Positions 10,059-18,344 of a stretch of DNA of 64,000 bases are shown one piece after another (position 1 is the stretch's first letter; each line of letters opens with the position of its first letter). A model generated the notes under the pieces. That model had not been told where the DNA came from and did no database searches. It saw only the letters and a program-made list of their open reading frames with translations. This DNA is from Agromyces marinus (GTDB taxonomy: Bacteria > Actinomycetota > Actinomycetes > Actinomycetales > Microbacteriaceae): the NCBI RefSeq assembly GCF_021442325.1, contig NZ_CP087879.1, forward strand, positions 992,001-1,056,000, in the 5' to 3' direction. The translations under genes and the position numbers were made by a program.

Positions 10059-11054
10059 ATGGACCTCGACGCACTCGCGACCGCCCGCCACGACGACTGG
10101 GAACGCCTCGACGCGCTCTCGCGGCGCCGCCGCCCGACCGGCGCCGAGGCCGACGAACTCATCGAGCGCTACCAGTCGGCCGCCGCCGACCTCTCGCTCG
10201 TCCAGGCGACGGCAGGGTCGACGGCGCTCGGCGAGCGGCTCTCGCTCCTGCTCGCGCGAGCGCGGCTCAGGTTCACCGGCGCGCCCGAGAATCCGATCCG
10301 CCAGCTCGCGCACTTCGCGCTCGTCGGCCTGCCGGCCGCGCTCTACCGCATCAGGTGGCTCACGCTCGCCGTCGCGGTGGCCACGACCGTGATCGCAGCG
10401 CTGTACGCGACCTGGGTGCTCGCCGATCCGCGCGTGCTCGCGACCATCGGCGACGAGGACGAGCTGCGCTCCCTCGCGGAGGAGGGCTTCGTCGCCTACT
10501 ACTCCGAGAACCCCGCAGCCTCGTTCGCCGGTGCCGTCTGGACCAACAACGCCTGGATCGCGGCGCAGTGCGTCGCGTTCGGCATCACGGGTGTCTGGGT
10601 TCCCTGGGTCATCATCCAGAACGCGCAGAACCTCGGCATCACGGCCGCCGTCATGTTCGCCTACGACGAGGCCGACACGTTCTTCCTCTACATCGCGCCG
10701 CACGGGCTGCTCGAACTCACGTGCGTGTTCGTCGCCGCCGCGGCCGGGCTGCGCATCTTCTGGGCCTGGGTCGCGCCGGGCCCGCGCACCCGCGGCGAGG
10801 CGGTCGCGGCCGACGCCAGGTCGCTGTTCGCGGTCGCGATCGGCATGGTGTTCTTCCTCTTCGTCGCCGGGCTCATCGAGGGATTCGTCACGCCCGCGCC
10901 GTGGCCGTGGCCGGTCAAGATCGGCATCGGCGCGCTCGCGCTCGGGCTGCTGCTGTTCTCGATGCTCGTCCTCGGTCGGCGCGCAGCGCGCGCGGGCGAG
11001 ACCGGAGACCTCACCGCGTTCGACGCCGGCGCACGCCGCGCGAGCGCGGGCTGA
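10059..11054 (+). CDS. SpoIIM-like (stage II sporulation protein M / DUF95) membrane protein
   Basis: A 331-residue integral membrane protein. A charged cytoplasmic N-terminus (WERLDALSRRRRPTGAEADELIERYQSAAADLSLVQ) precedes five to six helices starting at about residue 95. The conserved NNAWIAAQCVAFGITGVWVPWVIIQNAQNLG segment and HGLLELTCVFVAAAAGLRI identify the SpoIIM superfamily. In Bacillus SpoIIM works in engulfment. In non-sporulating actinobacteria its role is unknown, but it travels with RDD, DUF58 and MoxR genes, suggesting a membrane partner of that AAA+ system. Confidence 0.85.
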   Translation: MDLDALATARHDDWERLDALSRRRRPTGAEADELIERYQSAAADLSLVQATAGSTALGERLSLLLARARLRFTGAPENPIRQLAHFALVGLPAALYRIRWLTLAVAVATTVIAALYATWVLADPRVLATIGDEDELRSLAEEGFVAYYSENPAASFAGAVWTNNAWIAAQCVAFGITGVWVPWVIIQNAQNLGITAAVMFAYDEADTFFLYIAPHGLLELTCVFVAAAAGLRIFWAWVAPGPRTRGEAVAADARSLFAVAIGMVFFLFVAGLIEGFVTPAPWPWPVKIGIGALALGLLLFSMLVLGRRAARAGETGDLTAFDAGARRASAG

Positions 11055-11103
11055 GCGGCGCTCCGGGTCGGCGCACGCGTCGGCGAAAGCGTCGTCGAGA
11101 GAC

Positions 11104-11130
11104 TTAGCACTCTCGTGTGGAGAGTGCTAA
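11104..11130 (+). promoter_or_regulatory. CIRCE operator (HrcA site)
   Basis: TTAGCACTC, 9 nt, GAGTGCTAA: an exact match to the classical CIRCE inverted repeat bound by the heat-shock repressor HrcA. It lies about 70 bp before the Hsp20 start. TTAGCA and the TAACAT overlapping its right end (18 nt apart) could be the -35 and -10 boxes, so HrcA binding would shut the promoter. Confidence 0.93.
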
Positions 11131-11200
11131 CATGAGGTCCGCGAGGAGCCTCCGGCTCATCGCGAGCAAGGTCGATGGTGATGAAAAGGAGAAGACGACC

Positions 11201-11629
11201 ATGGCCATGTACTGGGATCCGATCCGCGAGATCGACCGCCTGACGGAATCCATGCTGGATGCGGCGCGCAGCCCCCGCGTGATGTCGATCGATCTCTACC
11301 GCGACGGCGACCACTACGTCCTCGCCGCAGACCTCCCGGGGATCGACCCCGGATCGGTCGACCTCGACGTCGACGGGCAGTTGCTGACCCTTCGCGCCGA
11401 GCGCACCTCCCGTTCCGACGGGGACGCCAAGTGGCTCGTGCGCGAACGCCCTGCGGGATCCTTCCTCCGTCAGATCACGCTCGGTGACGGCCTCGACACG
11501 CAGAAGATCAGCGCCCACTACGAGAACGGCGTGCTGAGCGTGATCATCCCCGTCAGCGAGCAGGCGAAGCCGCGCAAAATCGCCATCACGTCCGCGGCAG
11601 CCGCCGACCACCAGGTGACGACGGGCTAG
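11201..11629 (+). CDS. small heat-shock protein, Hsp20/alpha-crystallin family
   Basis: A 142-residue chaperone that holds unfolding proteins for later refolding. A short N-terminal arm (WDPIREIDRLTESML) leads into the alpha-crystallin domain (about 28-125). It contains ADLPGIDPGSVDLDVDGQLLTLRAER and ends with YENGVLSVIIPV, the A-x-x-x-n-G-v-L signature. The start is the ATG nine nt after AAAAGGAG; an in-frame ATG at 11132 has no such signal and abuts the CIRCE. Control by HrcA through CIRCE is clear from sequence, whereas actinobacterial hsp20 genes are more often under HspR or RheA. A strong hairpin follows. Confidence 0.92.
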   Translation: MAMYWDPIREIDRLTESMLDAARSPRVMSIDLYRDGDHYVLAADLPGIDPGSVDLDVDGQLLTLRAERTSRSDGDAKWLVRERPAGSFLRQITLGDGLDTQKISAHYENGVLSVIIPVSEQAKPRKIAITSAAAADHQVTTG

Positions 11630-11637
11630 CCCCGTAT

Positions 11638-11667
11638 CCGGATGGCGGGGGCGACCCCGCCATCCGG
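11638..11667 (+). terminator. 13-bp perfect hairpin after hsp20
   Basis: CCGGATGGCGGGG and CCCCGCCATCCGG flank a GCGA loop (GNRA type). It may end the hsp20 transcript. The last two bases of the stem belong to the GGGGAG ribosome site of the next gene, so folding could also dampen its translation. Confidence 0.7.
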
Positions 11668-11678
11668 GGAGCCGGATC

Positions 11679-12080
11679 GTGAACGAATCGCGCGGCGGAT
11701 GGCGCCGCTACGACAACACGTTCTTCCCCGTCTTCCACGAGCGCTTCGAGGAGCGATGGGGCGAGGGAACCGCTCCGTTCCTCGAGCCCGCCGTGTACGA
11801 CGAGGACCAGCCGCGCCCGCGAGCGCAGTGGATCAACGTCGACACCGGGGCGGCGGTCGCCGTCGTCCCCGTCTGGGAGGACGATCCGACGACGCGCTCG
11901 TTCGCAGTGTTCTACCTCCCGCCGAGCGGCGGCATCTGGGTGCTGCGCCCACCGGGCCTGGCCGCATACATCGAGGAGGCGGTCGGCGGCACGGCCGCCG
12001 CGGACCGGTCCATCGCACTCCGCAACGATTCGTTCCGGAAGGCGGTCGCGCACGCGGAGGCATTCATCTTCGGGCGATGA
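11679..12080 (+). CDS. hypothetical 133-residue protein downstream of hsp20
   Basis: I do not recognise this family. The GTG start has GGGGAG 7 nt upstream, partly buried in the hairpin after hsp20. The product is soluble and Trp/Phe-rich: NTFFPVFHERFEERWGEGTAPFLEP, QWINVDTGAAVAVVPVWEDDP and FYLPPSGGIWVLRPPGLAAYIEE. It has no membrane segment, signal peptide or cysteine motif. Codon use fits the host. Because it follows the CIRCE-controlled gene on the same strand after 49 nt, it could be co-induced by heat if the hairpin is read through. Confidence 0.6.
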   Translation: MNESRGGWRRYDNTFFPVFHERFEERWGEGTAPFLEPAVYDEDQPRPRAQWINVDTGAAVAVVPVWEDDPTTRSFAVFYLPPSGGIWVLRPPGLAAYIEEAVGGTAAADRSIALRNDSFRKAVAHAEAFIFGR

Positions 12081-12111
12081 CGGCGTCGGCGGTGCCCGCC
12101 AGCCCGCGGGC

Positions 12112-13446
12112 TCAGAGCCGCCCGGTCGCCTTCAGGTCGAGGTAGCGGTCCGCGAGTGCAGGAGGCAGGTCGGCGGGTCCCGCCGCCACCGTGTCCGCCC
12201 CGAGGCGGCGGACCGCGGCGGCAACCCGGTCGGCGTCCAGCCGGCTGCGCTCGGCGGCGGCGGCGGCGTACGCCTCGGCGAGGTCGCCGCGCCGTTCCGC
12301 GGCGTCGGCGAGCGCCGGGTCGGCGACGGATGCCACGACCACGCGGTGCCGCGCCGTGAGCTGCGGCAGCACCGCGAGCAGCCCGCGCGCGCTGCCGGGG
12401 GAGTCGGCCGCGGTGAGCAGCACCACGAGTGCCCGTCGACTCGTGACCTGCCTGACCTGGGCGGGAACGCCGGCCCAGTCGGCCTCGATCAGCTCGGCAT
12501 CGACGTCGGCCATGGCATCCACCATCCGGGCCAGCAGGTCCGCACCGTTCGCACCGTGCACGCGACCGCGGAGACGGCGGTCCCACAGGAGCAGGTCGAC
12601 CCGGTCGCCCGCATGGCTCGCGAGCGCCGCGAGCAGCAGCGCGGCCTCGTACGCCGTGTCGAGGCGCGGTTCGTCGCCGATGCGCGCCGCCGCCGTGCGG
12701 GACGTGTCCACGACGATGACGATGCGCCGGTCGCGTTCTGGGCGCCACGTGCGCACCATGAGCTTCGCGGCACCTGGCGCCTCGGGATCGGACCTCCGCG
12801 CGGTCGCGCGCCAGTCGATCGAGCGCACGTCGTCGCCGCGCACGTACTCGCGCAGCGAATCGAACTCGGTGCCCTGACCGCGCACGAGCATGGGCGTGCG
12901 CCCGTCGAGCTCGCGCAGCCGCGTGAGCCGGGCCGGCAGGTGCGCCCTCGAGTGGAACGGCGGCAGCACCCGCAGCCGACCCGGCGCCGCGAGCGTGGCC
13001 TGCCGCGCCCAGAGGCCGAGCGGGCCGTGCGAACGGATCGTCACCGCGGCCGAGGTCCGGTCGCCGCGCCGCGTCGGCCGCAGCGCGAGCACGATCCGGC
13101 GACCCTCGCCCGACGGGACATCGACGCGGGCCCGGTTGCGGCCCTGCACGCCCGCGGACGGCTGCCATCCGTCCCGGACCTCGGCGCGCAGCATCCGCTC
13201 GCCGAGGTTGCGCACCACGAGCTCGGACCGCACCGTCTCGCCCAGCCGCACCCGCGCCGGGAGGTCGCGCTCGAGCGCGACCCGCCGCGGCGACGCCGCG
13301 AGCGCGAGGTCGGCGGCCCCGAGCGCGACCACCAGCGCGAGCCACCCGGCCAGCACCGCCCAGGCGACGCCCGGCTCGCCGCCGAGCAGCACCACGGGCA
13401 CCGCACCGACGGCGAGGAGTGCGGCGAAGCGTCCGGTCAGCGCCAC
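12112..13446 (-). CDS. DUF58 domain protein (MoxR-associated)
   Basis: A 444-residue protein starting at GTG. Two hydrophobic helices (about 5-45) anchor it in the membrane, followed by a beta-rich stretch and the DUF58 core EFDSLREYVRGDDVRSIDWRATARRSD at about 190-215. A von Willebrand-like region follows: RRIVIVVDTSRT then DRVDLLLWDRRLRGRVHG. DUF58 proteins are paired with MoxR AAA+ ATPases, which are thought to remodel or load metal-binding partners; the substrate here is unknown. The gene lies 16 bp after moxR in a tightly packed minus-strand operon. Confidence 0.88.
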   Translation of the reverse strand: MALTGRFAALLAVGAVPVVLLGGEPGVAWAVLAGWLALVVALGAADLALAASPRRVALERDLPARVRLGETVRSELVVRNLGERMLRAEVRDGWQPSAGVQGRNRARVDVPSGEGRRIVLALRPTRRGDRTSAAVTIRSHGPLGLWARQATLAAPGRLRVLPPFHSRAHLPARLTRLRELDGRTPMLVRGQGTEFDSLREYVRGDDVRSIDWRATARRSDPEAPGAAKLMVRTWRPERDRRIVIVVDTSRTAAARIGDEPRLDTAYEAALLLAALASHAGDRVDLLLWDRRLRGRVHGANGADLLARMVDAMADVDAELIEADWAGVPAQVRQVTSRRALVVLLTAADSPGSARGLLAVLPQLTARHRVVVASVADPALADAAERRGDLAEAYAAAAAERSRLDADRVAAAVRRLGADTVAAGPADLPPALADRYLDLKATGRL

Positions 13447-13462
13447 GGTCGGCCTGCCGAGG

Positions 13463-14430
<968 letters not shown>

Positions 14431-14434
<4 letters not shown>

Positions 14435-15663
14435 GGTCGCCTTCCTGTCGTGGGCGGGGCCGCACGGGCCGGGTCCGGTGAGAGTGCGGCGCGCGTGCGC
14501 CGTTCGAGGTCGTCGAGCTCGTTCGCGAGCCGCACGAGGTCGCGGTCGCCGTGCGGTTCGGCGTCGACCAGCAGGGTGCGAACGGATGCCGCGTCAAGCC
14601 CGGTCGCGCCCGCGGCCGCGGCCGCGACCGCGTCGACGTCGGCAGCGCGTGGCAGGCGCAGCATCGTCGCGAGCCGTCGGATGGTGGCGATGCGCAGCTG
14701 GTCGAGCGCCCGCCCGCGCGCCGAGCCTCGAGCGTAGAGCCGCGCGCGGCCCTCGCCGGTCTCCGACGCGGGAACGTCCACCGGGAGGTCCTCGAACACG
14801 AGCGGTCCGAACCGGCGGCCGCTCCTCACGCCCGCCGCGATCGTCACGAGCACGAGCAGGACCAGCAGCGGCGAGGCCCATCCGGGCATCAGCTCGCCGA
14901 GGGTGGGGGCGTCCGCGGCATCCGCATCGCCGGGCCCGGGGAGGTACCAGACGAGCCGGTCGCCCGAGCCGAGCAGTCCGATCGCGAGCGCGGCATTGCC
15001 GGCCTCGTCGATCGTGGCGTTCGCGAACGGCGTCACCGAGCCGACGAGCACGACCTCGGCACCGTGCGGAGAGGGTCCTGCGACGACCGCGAACGCGTCG
15101 CCCGAGGCGAAGCAGCCCTCGAATCCCGCTGCGGCCGCCTCGTCGTCGATGCCGAGCAGCTGCTGCCCGGCGGAGAGCCCGCCCGCACGCTCGGCGGGAG
15201 CGAGCGTGCACGCCGCCTCGTCGAGCCCGTCCGGTGCGCCGCCCGCGAGGCGCACCCCCGGTGCGAGCACCTCGAGCGCCGCGAAATCGGGGCGCGCGAC
15301 CACGATGCGGTCCACCGATCCGGCCAGTTCGCGGATCCGGTCGCGGTCGAGCAGGCCGGCGTCGTCGTGCAGGAACACGGTCGCGCGCCCGCGCCCGGCA
15401 TCGATCGCGGCGTCGAGGCTGCGAACCGCCTCGACCTCGACGCCACCGGCCTCGAGGACCCGGACGAGCGCCTGCGCGCCGTCGGGCGCGGCGTTGTCCG
15501 ACGCGAGCGGCGCCCCCGGCGGGCGCACCGCGCCCTGCAGCACGACGAGCAGCACCGCACCCGCGACCAGGACGGCGGCGATCGCGATCCAGGCGCGCCG
15601 GTGCCCGAGGGATGCGCGCAGGCCGGGCGTGATCGCCTCGGCCGGCCGCGCACCAGCGCTCAT
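14431..15663 (-). CDS. DUF4350 membrane protein
   Basis: A 410-residue protein starting MSAGARPAEAI; the ATG overlaps the DUF4129 stop by ATGA. A first helix (IAIAAVLVAGAVLLVVLQGAV, about 27-47) is followed by an extracytoplasmic domain. That domain has the DUF4350 phrases SDNAAPDGAQALVRVLEAGGVEVEAV and GRATVFLHDDAGLLD, which resemble a glutamine-amidotransferase-like fold without a catalytic triad. A second helix (PLLVLLVLVTIAAGV) leads to a cytoplasmic tail. Function is unknown; it always accompanies DUF4129 and MoxR. Confidence 0.85.
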
Positions 15664-16322
15664 TCGGGCACTCCCGCGGCGACCGGATCGGCGCTCGGCG
15701 TCGCCGCGACCGCGCGCTCGAGGCGGACGATCGCCGAGTATGCGACCTCGTCGCCCGGCCGGTCGAGGTAGCGGACCGCGTCGAACGCGGTCGCGGCGCC
15801 CTCGAGCGCCTCGCGCTCGTTCGGGAAGCGGGCGGATGCCGCCGCGGCGAGCCCGTGCGCGGTCGTGCCGGGATGCGCGCGCACGAGCTCCCGTTCGACG
15901 AGGTCGCGCACGAGGGCGCGGAAGCGCTCCTCGATCGCGAGGGCCCAGTCGCCTCGGGACGCGGCCTGCTCGGCGGACCGACGCAGGGTCCGCGCGTCGC
16001 GCAGGTCGCCGTCGTCGAAGAGCGCGACGCCCGGGGCGGCGCGGCGCCGCAGCCGCGGAACCCCGAAGACGATGAGGCCGAGCAGGACCAGCCCGACCAC
16101 CACGAGCACGGCGATGAGCGCGAGCGTCGAGCCGGGCAGGCCGGTCGCGCCCGTGAAGAGGTCGGCGAACCAGTCGCGCACCGCCTGCGCGGCCAAGTCG
16201 AATGCGGTCGGTTCCGCCGCCCGGTACTCGGGCTTCGCGAGTTCGTCGGTGACGAGCCGTCGCGCCTCGGGCGCGTCGGGGTCGAGCGGCGCGGCCGGCC
16301 GCGCGAGGCCGGTCAGGACCAC
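15660..16322 (-). CDS. DUF4129 membrane protein
   Basis: A 220-residue protein. The GTG start is inferred: it overlaps the end of the preceding gene by 10 bp and gives the usual short lead RPAAPLDPDAPEARRLVTDELAKPEYR. One helix (TLALIAVLVVVGLVLLGLIVFGV, about 72-94) separates a short outside part from the cytoplasmic DUF4129 domain with RGDWALAIEERFRALVRDLVERELVRAHPGTTAHGLA and the end TAFDAVRYLDRPGDEVAY. In many bacteria DUF4129 is fused to transglutaminase-like domains and linked to MoxR/DUF58. Function here is unknown. Confidence 0.82.
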   Translation of the reverse strand: MVLTGLARPAAPLDPDAPEARRLVTDELAKPEYRAAEPTAFDLAAQAVRDWFADLFTGATGLPGSTLALIAVLVVVGLVLLGLIVFGVPRLRRRAAPGVALFDDGDLRDARTLRRSAEQAASRGDWALAIEERFRALVRDLVERELVRAHPGTTAHGLAAAASARFPNEREALEGAATAFDAVRYLDRPGDEVAYSAIVRLERAVAATPSADPVAAGVPE

Positions 16323-17518
16323 GTGGGGGTCGGCGCGCCGGTCGGGGCCGGGCCGGTGCTCCCCGCACCTGCCGGGGGCGCCTCGTAGGGGTCGGTCACG
16401 GGCAGGCCGGCGTCGCGCGACTGGACGTGGCGTTCGAGGTCGAGGTCGAGGCCCTCGGTGCGCATGCGCAGGTCGATGTAGATGACGGCGATGAGCGCGG
16501 CCTGCACGACGGCGGCGATCGCGCCCACGAGGACCGAGAGGATCATGCCGATCACGCTCGAGCCGATCGAGATGGCCTCGTACGTCGGCCCCGCGGCGGG
16601 GTCGAGGATGAACGCGAGGATCGTGCCCCCGAGCATGGGCACCTGCACGACCGTCTGGGCGACGGTGCCGACGATGAGTCCGACGAGCAGGATCAGGCCG
16701 AAGGTGCGCCAGAAGTACCCGGTCGTGAGCTGCCAGGACCGCCGCATCGACGACACGATGCCCGCGCGCTCGAGCACGATGACGCTCGGAACGAGGGCGA
16801 GCTTGGTGCCGAGCCAGGCGGCGAGCACCGCGACGCCGGCCAGGAGCACGAGCAGCACGCCGACCACCCCGAGCACGGCGATCGGGTCGGGCGCGATGAG
16901 CGCCGTCGCGACGATGATCCCCGCGAACAGGGCGAACACGACGAGCACCGCGAGACCCACGAGCAGGGTCCACCCGATGAGCGGCCCGATGCGCCCCGCG
17001 GCGCGGCGCCAGAGCGTCCCGAATCCCAGCTTCTCGCCGAGCGTGCCGGTCGCGACCTCGACGACCATCACGCCCTGGAGGAATGCTCCCGCGACGACGC
17101 CGATCGCCAGCGGGACGAGCATGAGCAGCGCCATCCACCCGAAGGTCCCTGCGAGGATCGCGTCGGCATCCGCCGCGGTGCCCGCCGACTCGAGCCTGCC
17201 GACGGCCGAGACCGTCAGCGGGACGAACACCACGACCGAGGCGATCGCGGCGATCAGCTGCACCACGAGTCCGGTGCCGAACACCGGCGCGGGGTTGCGC
17301 CGCAGCGTCCGGAACGGCGCCCAGAGCAGGGTCCCGAATCCCATCGGACGCAGCGGGAGCAGGCCGGGCTTCGGCGGCGGGGTCCACGAGGGGTTCGGAG
17401 CCGGGTACCCCGTCGGCGGCTCGCCGGAGGCCGGCGGCGGGACGGGCGGAACCGGCGGGAGCGGAGCGCCGCCGGCGCTCGGCGGCGATGCGGGGGGATG
17501 CCACTGCTGGTCCGACAC
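16313..17518 (-). CDS. multi-pass membrane protein, glycerophosphodiester phosphodiesterase membrane-domain family
   Basis: A 401-residue protein. The GTG start is preceded by GGAAGGAG 9 nt away. The first 60 residues are Pro-rich and cytoplasmic (PPSAGGAPLPPVPPVPPPASGEP). Six to seven helices follow with the family phrases LRPMGFGTLLWAPFRTLRRNPAPVFG and LVPSVIVLERAGIVSSMRRSWQLTTGYFWRTFG. This is the membrane domain named after GlpQ-like phosphodiesterases, but no phosphodiesterase catalytic domain is present. It heads the DUF4129-DUF4350-MoxR-DUF58 operon and is divergent from mtrA by 135 bp. Confidence 0.82.
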   Translation of the reverse strand: MSDQQWHPPASPPSAGGAPLPPVPPVPPPASGEPPTGYPAPNPSWTPPPKPGLLPLRPMGFGTLLWAPFRTLRRNPAPVFGTGLVVQLIAAIASVVVFVPLTVSAVGRLESAGTAADADAILAGTFGWMALLMLVPLAIGVVAGAFLQGVMVVEVATGTLGEKLGFGTLWRRAAGRIGPLIGWTLLVGLAVLVVFALFAGIIVATALIAPDPIAVLGVVGVLLVLLAGVAVLAAWLGTKLALVPSVIVLERAGIVSSMRRSWQLTTGYFWRTFGLILLVGLIVGTVAQTVVQVPMLGGTILAFILDPAAGPTYEAISIGSSVIGMILSVLVGAIAAVVQAALIAVIYIDLRMRTEGLDLDLERHVQSRDAGLPVTDPYEAPPAGAGSTGPAPTGAPTPTWS

Positions 17519-17653
17519 GTGCGCGGGCTCCTTCCGGGGATGCTCCCATGCTGCCACAGGCGGGGCACGGCCGACCCGTCGGGGCGAACGACTACGCTGG
17601 TGCCACCGGATCGCCGACCCGGCACCTGCCGGCACCCCACGGAGAACGAACGC

Positions 17654-18334
17654 ATGACGCCTCGTGTACTCGTCGTCGACGACGACACCGCCCTCGCCGA
17701 GATGATCGGGATCGTGCTGCGCACCGAGGGATTCGACCCGGTCTTCTGCGCAGACGGAGCGGGCGCGGTCGCGGCGTTCCGGGAGTCCCGGCCCGACCTG
17801 GTGCTGCTCGACCTCATGCTGCCCGGCATGGACGGCATCGAGGTGTGCGGGCGCATCCGCGCCGAGAGCGGCACGCCGATCATCATGCTGACCGCCAAGG
17901 CAGACACGGTCGACGTGGTCAAGGGGCTCGAGTCGGGCGCCGACGACTACATGGTCAAGCCGTTCAACCCGAAGGAACTCGTCGCGCGGATCCGAACCCG
18001 GTTGCGACCGGCACCCGAGACGATCGTCGAGACCATCGCCGTGGGCGACCTCGAGATCGACGCCGCGGGGCACGAGGTCCGCCGGGGTGACGAGCGCATC
18101 AACCTCACGCCGCTCGAGTTCGACCTGCTGCTCACCCTCGCATCCAAGCCCCAGCAGGTCTTCACGCGCGAGATGCTGCTCGAGCAGGTGTGGGGCTACC
18201 ACTACAAGGCCGACACCCGCCTGGTCAACGTCCACGTCCAGCGGCTGCGCGCCAAGATCGAGCACGACCCCGACAACCCCCGCATCGTCATGACCGTGCG
18301 CGGCGTCGGGTACCGGGCCGGCGTCACGACCTGA
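17654..18334 (+). CDS. mtrA: response regulator MtrA
   Basis: A 226-residue OmpR-family regulator. The receiver domain starts RVLVVDDDTALAEMIG with phosphoacceptor Asp in LLDLMLPGMDG and the KPF Lys in DDYMVKPFNPKEL. The winged helix shows LTPLEFDLLLTLASKPQQVFTREMLLEQVWGY and VQRLRAKIEHDPDNPRIVMTVRGVGYR. MtrA controls cell-wall hydrolases, septation and replication-linked genes in actinobacteria. GGAGAACG precedes the ATG. mtrB follows after 10 nt and lpqB overlaps mtrB, the classic three-gene operon. Confidence 0.97.
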   Translation: MTPRVLVVDDDTALAEMIGIVLRTEGFDPVFCADGAGAVAAFRESRPDLVLLDLMLPGMDGIEVCGRIRAESGTPIIMLTAKADTVDVVKGLESGADDYMVKPFNPKELVARIRTRLRPAPETIVETIAVGDLEIDAAGHEVRRGDERINLTPLEFDLLLTLASKPQQVFTREMLLEQVWGYHYKADTRLVNVHVQRLRAKIEHDPDNPRIVMTVRGVGYRAGVTT

Positions 18335-18344
18335 GGGGCGCACC

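Noticed and set aside
11132..11200. In-frame upstream ATG for hsp20
   Set aside because: It abuts the CIRCE and would fall at or before the transcript start; AAAAGGAG correctly precedes ATG 11201, and Hsp20 proteins begin near that point.
16427..17653. N-terminal extension of mtrA by 400 residues
   Set aside because: The frame upstream of ATG 17654 is antisense to the membrane-protein gene and rich in Asp-His-Glu. MtrA homologues start at the chosen ATG, which has its own ribosome site.
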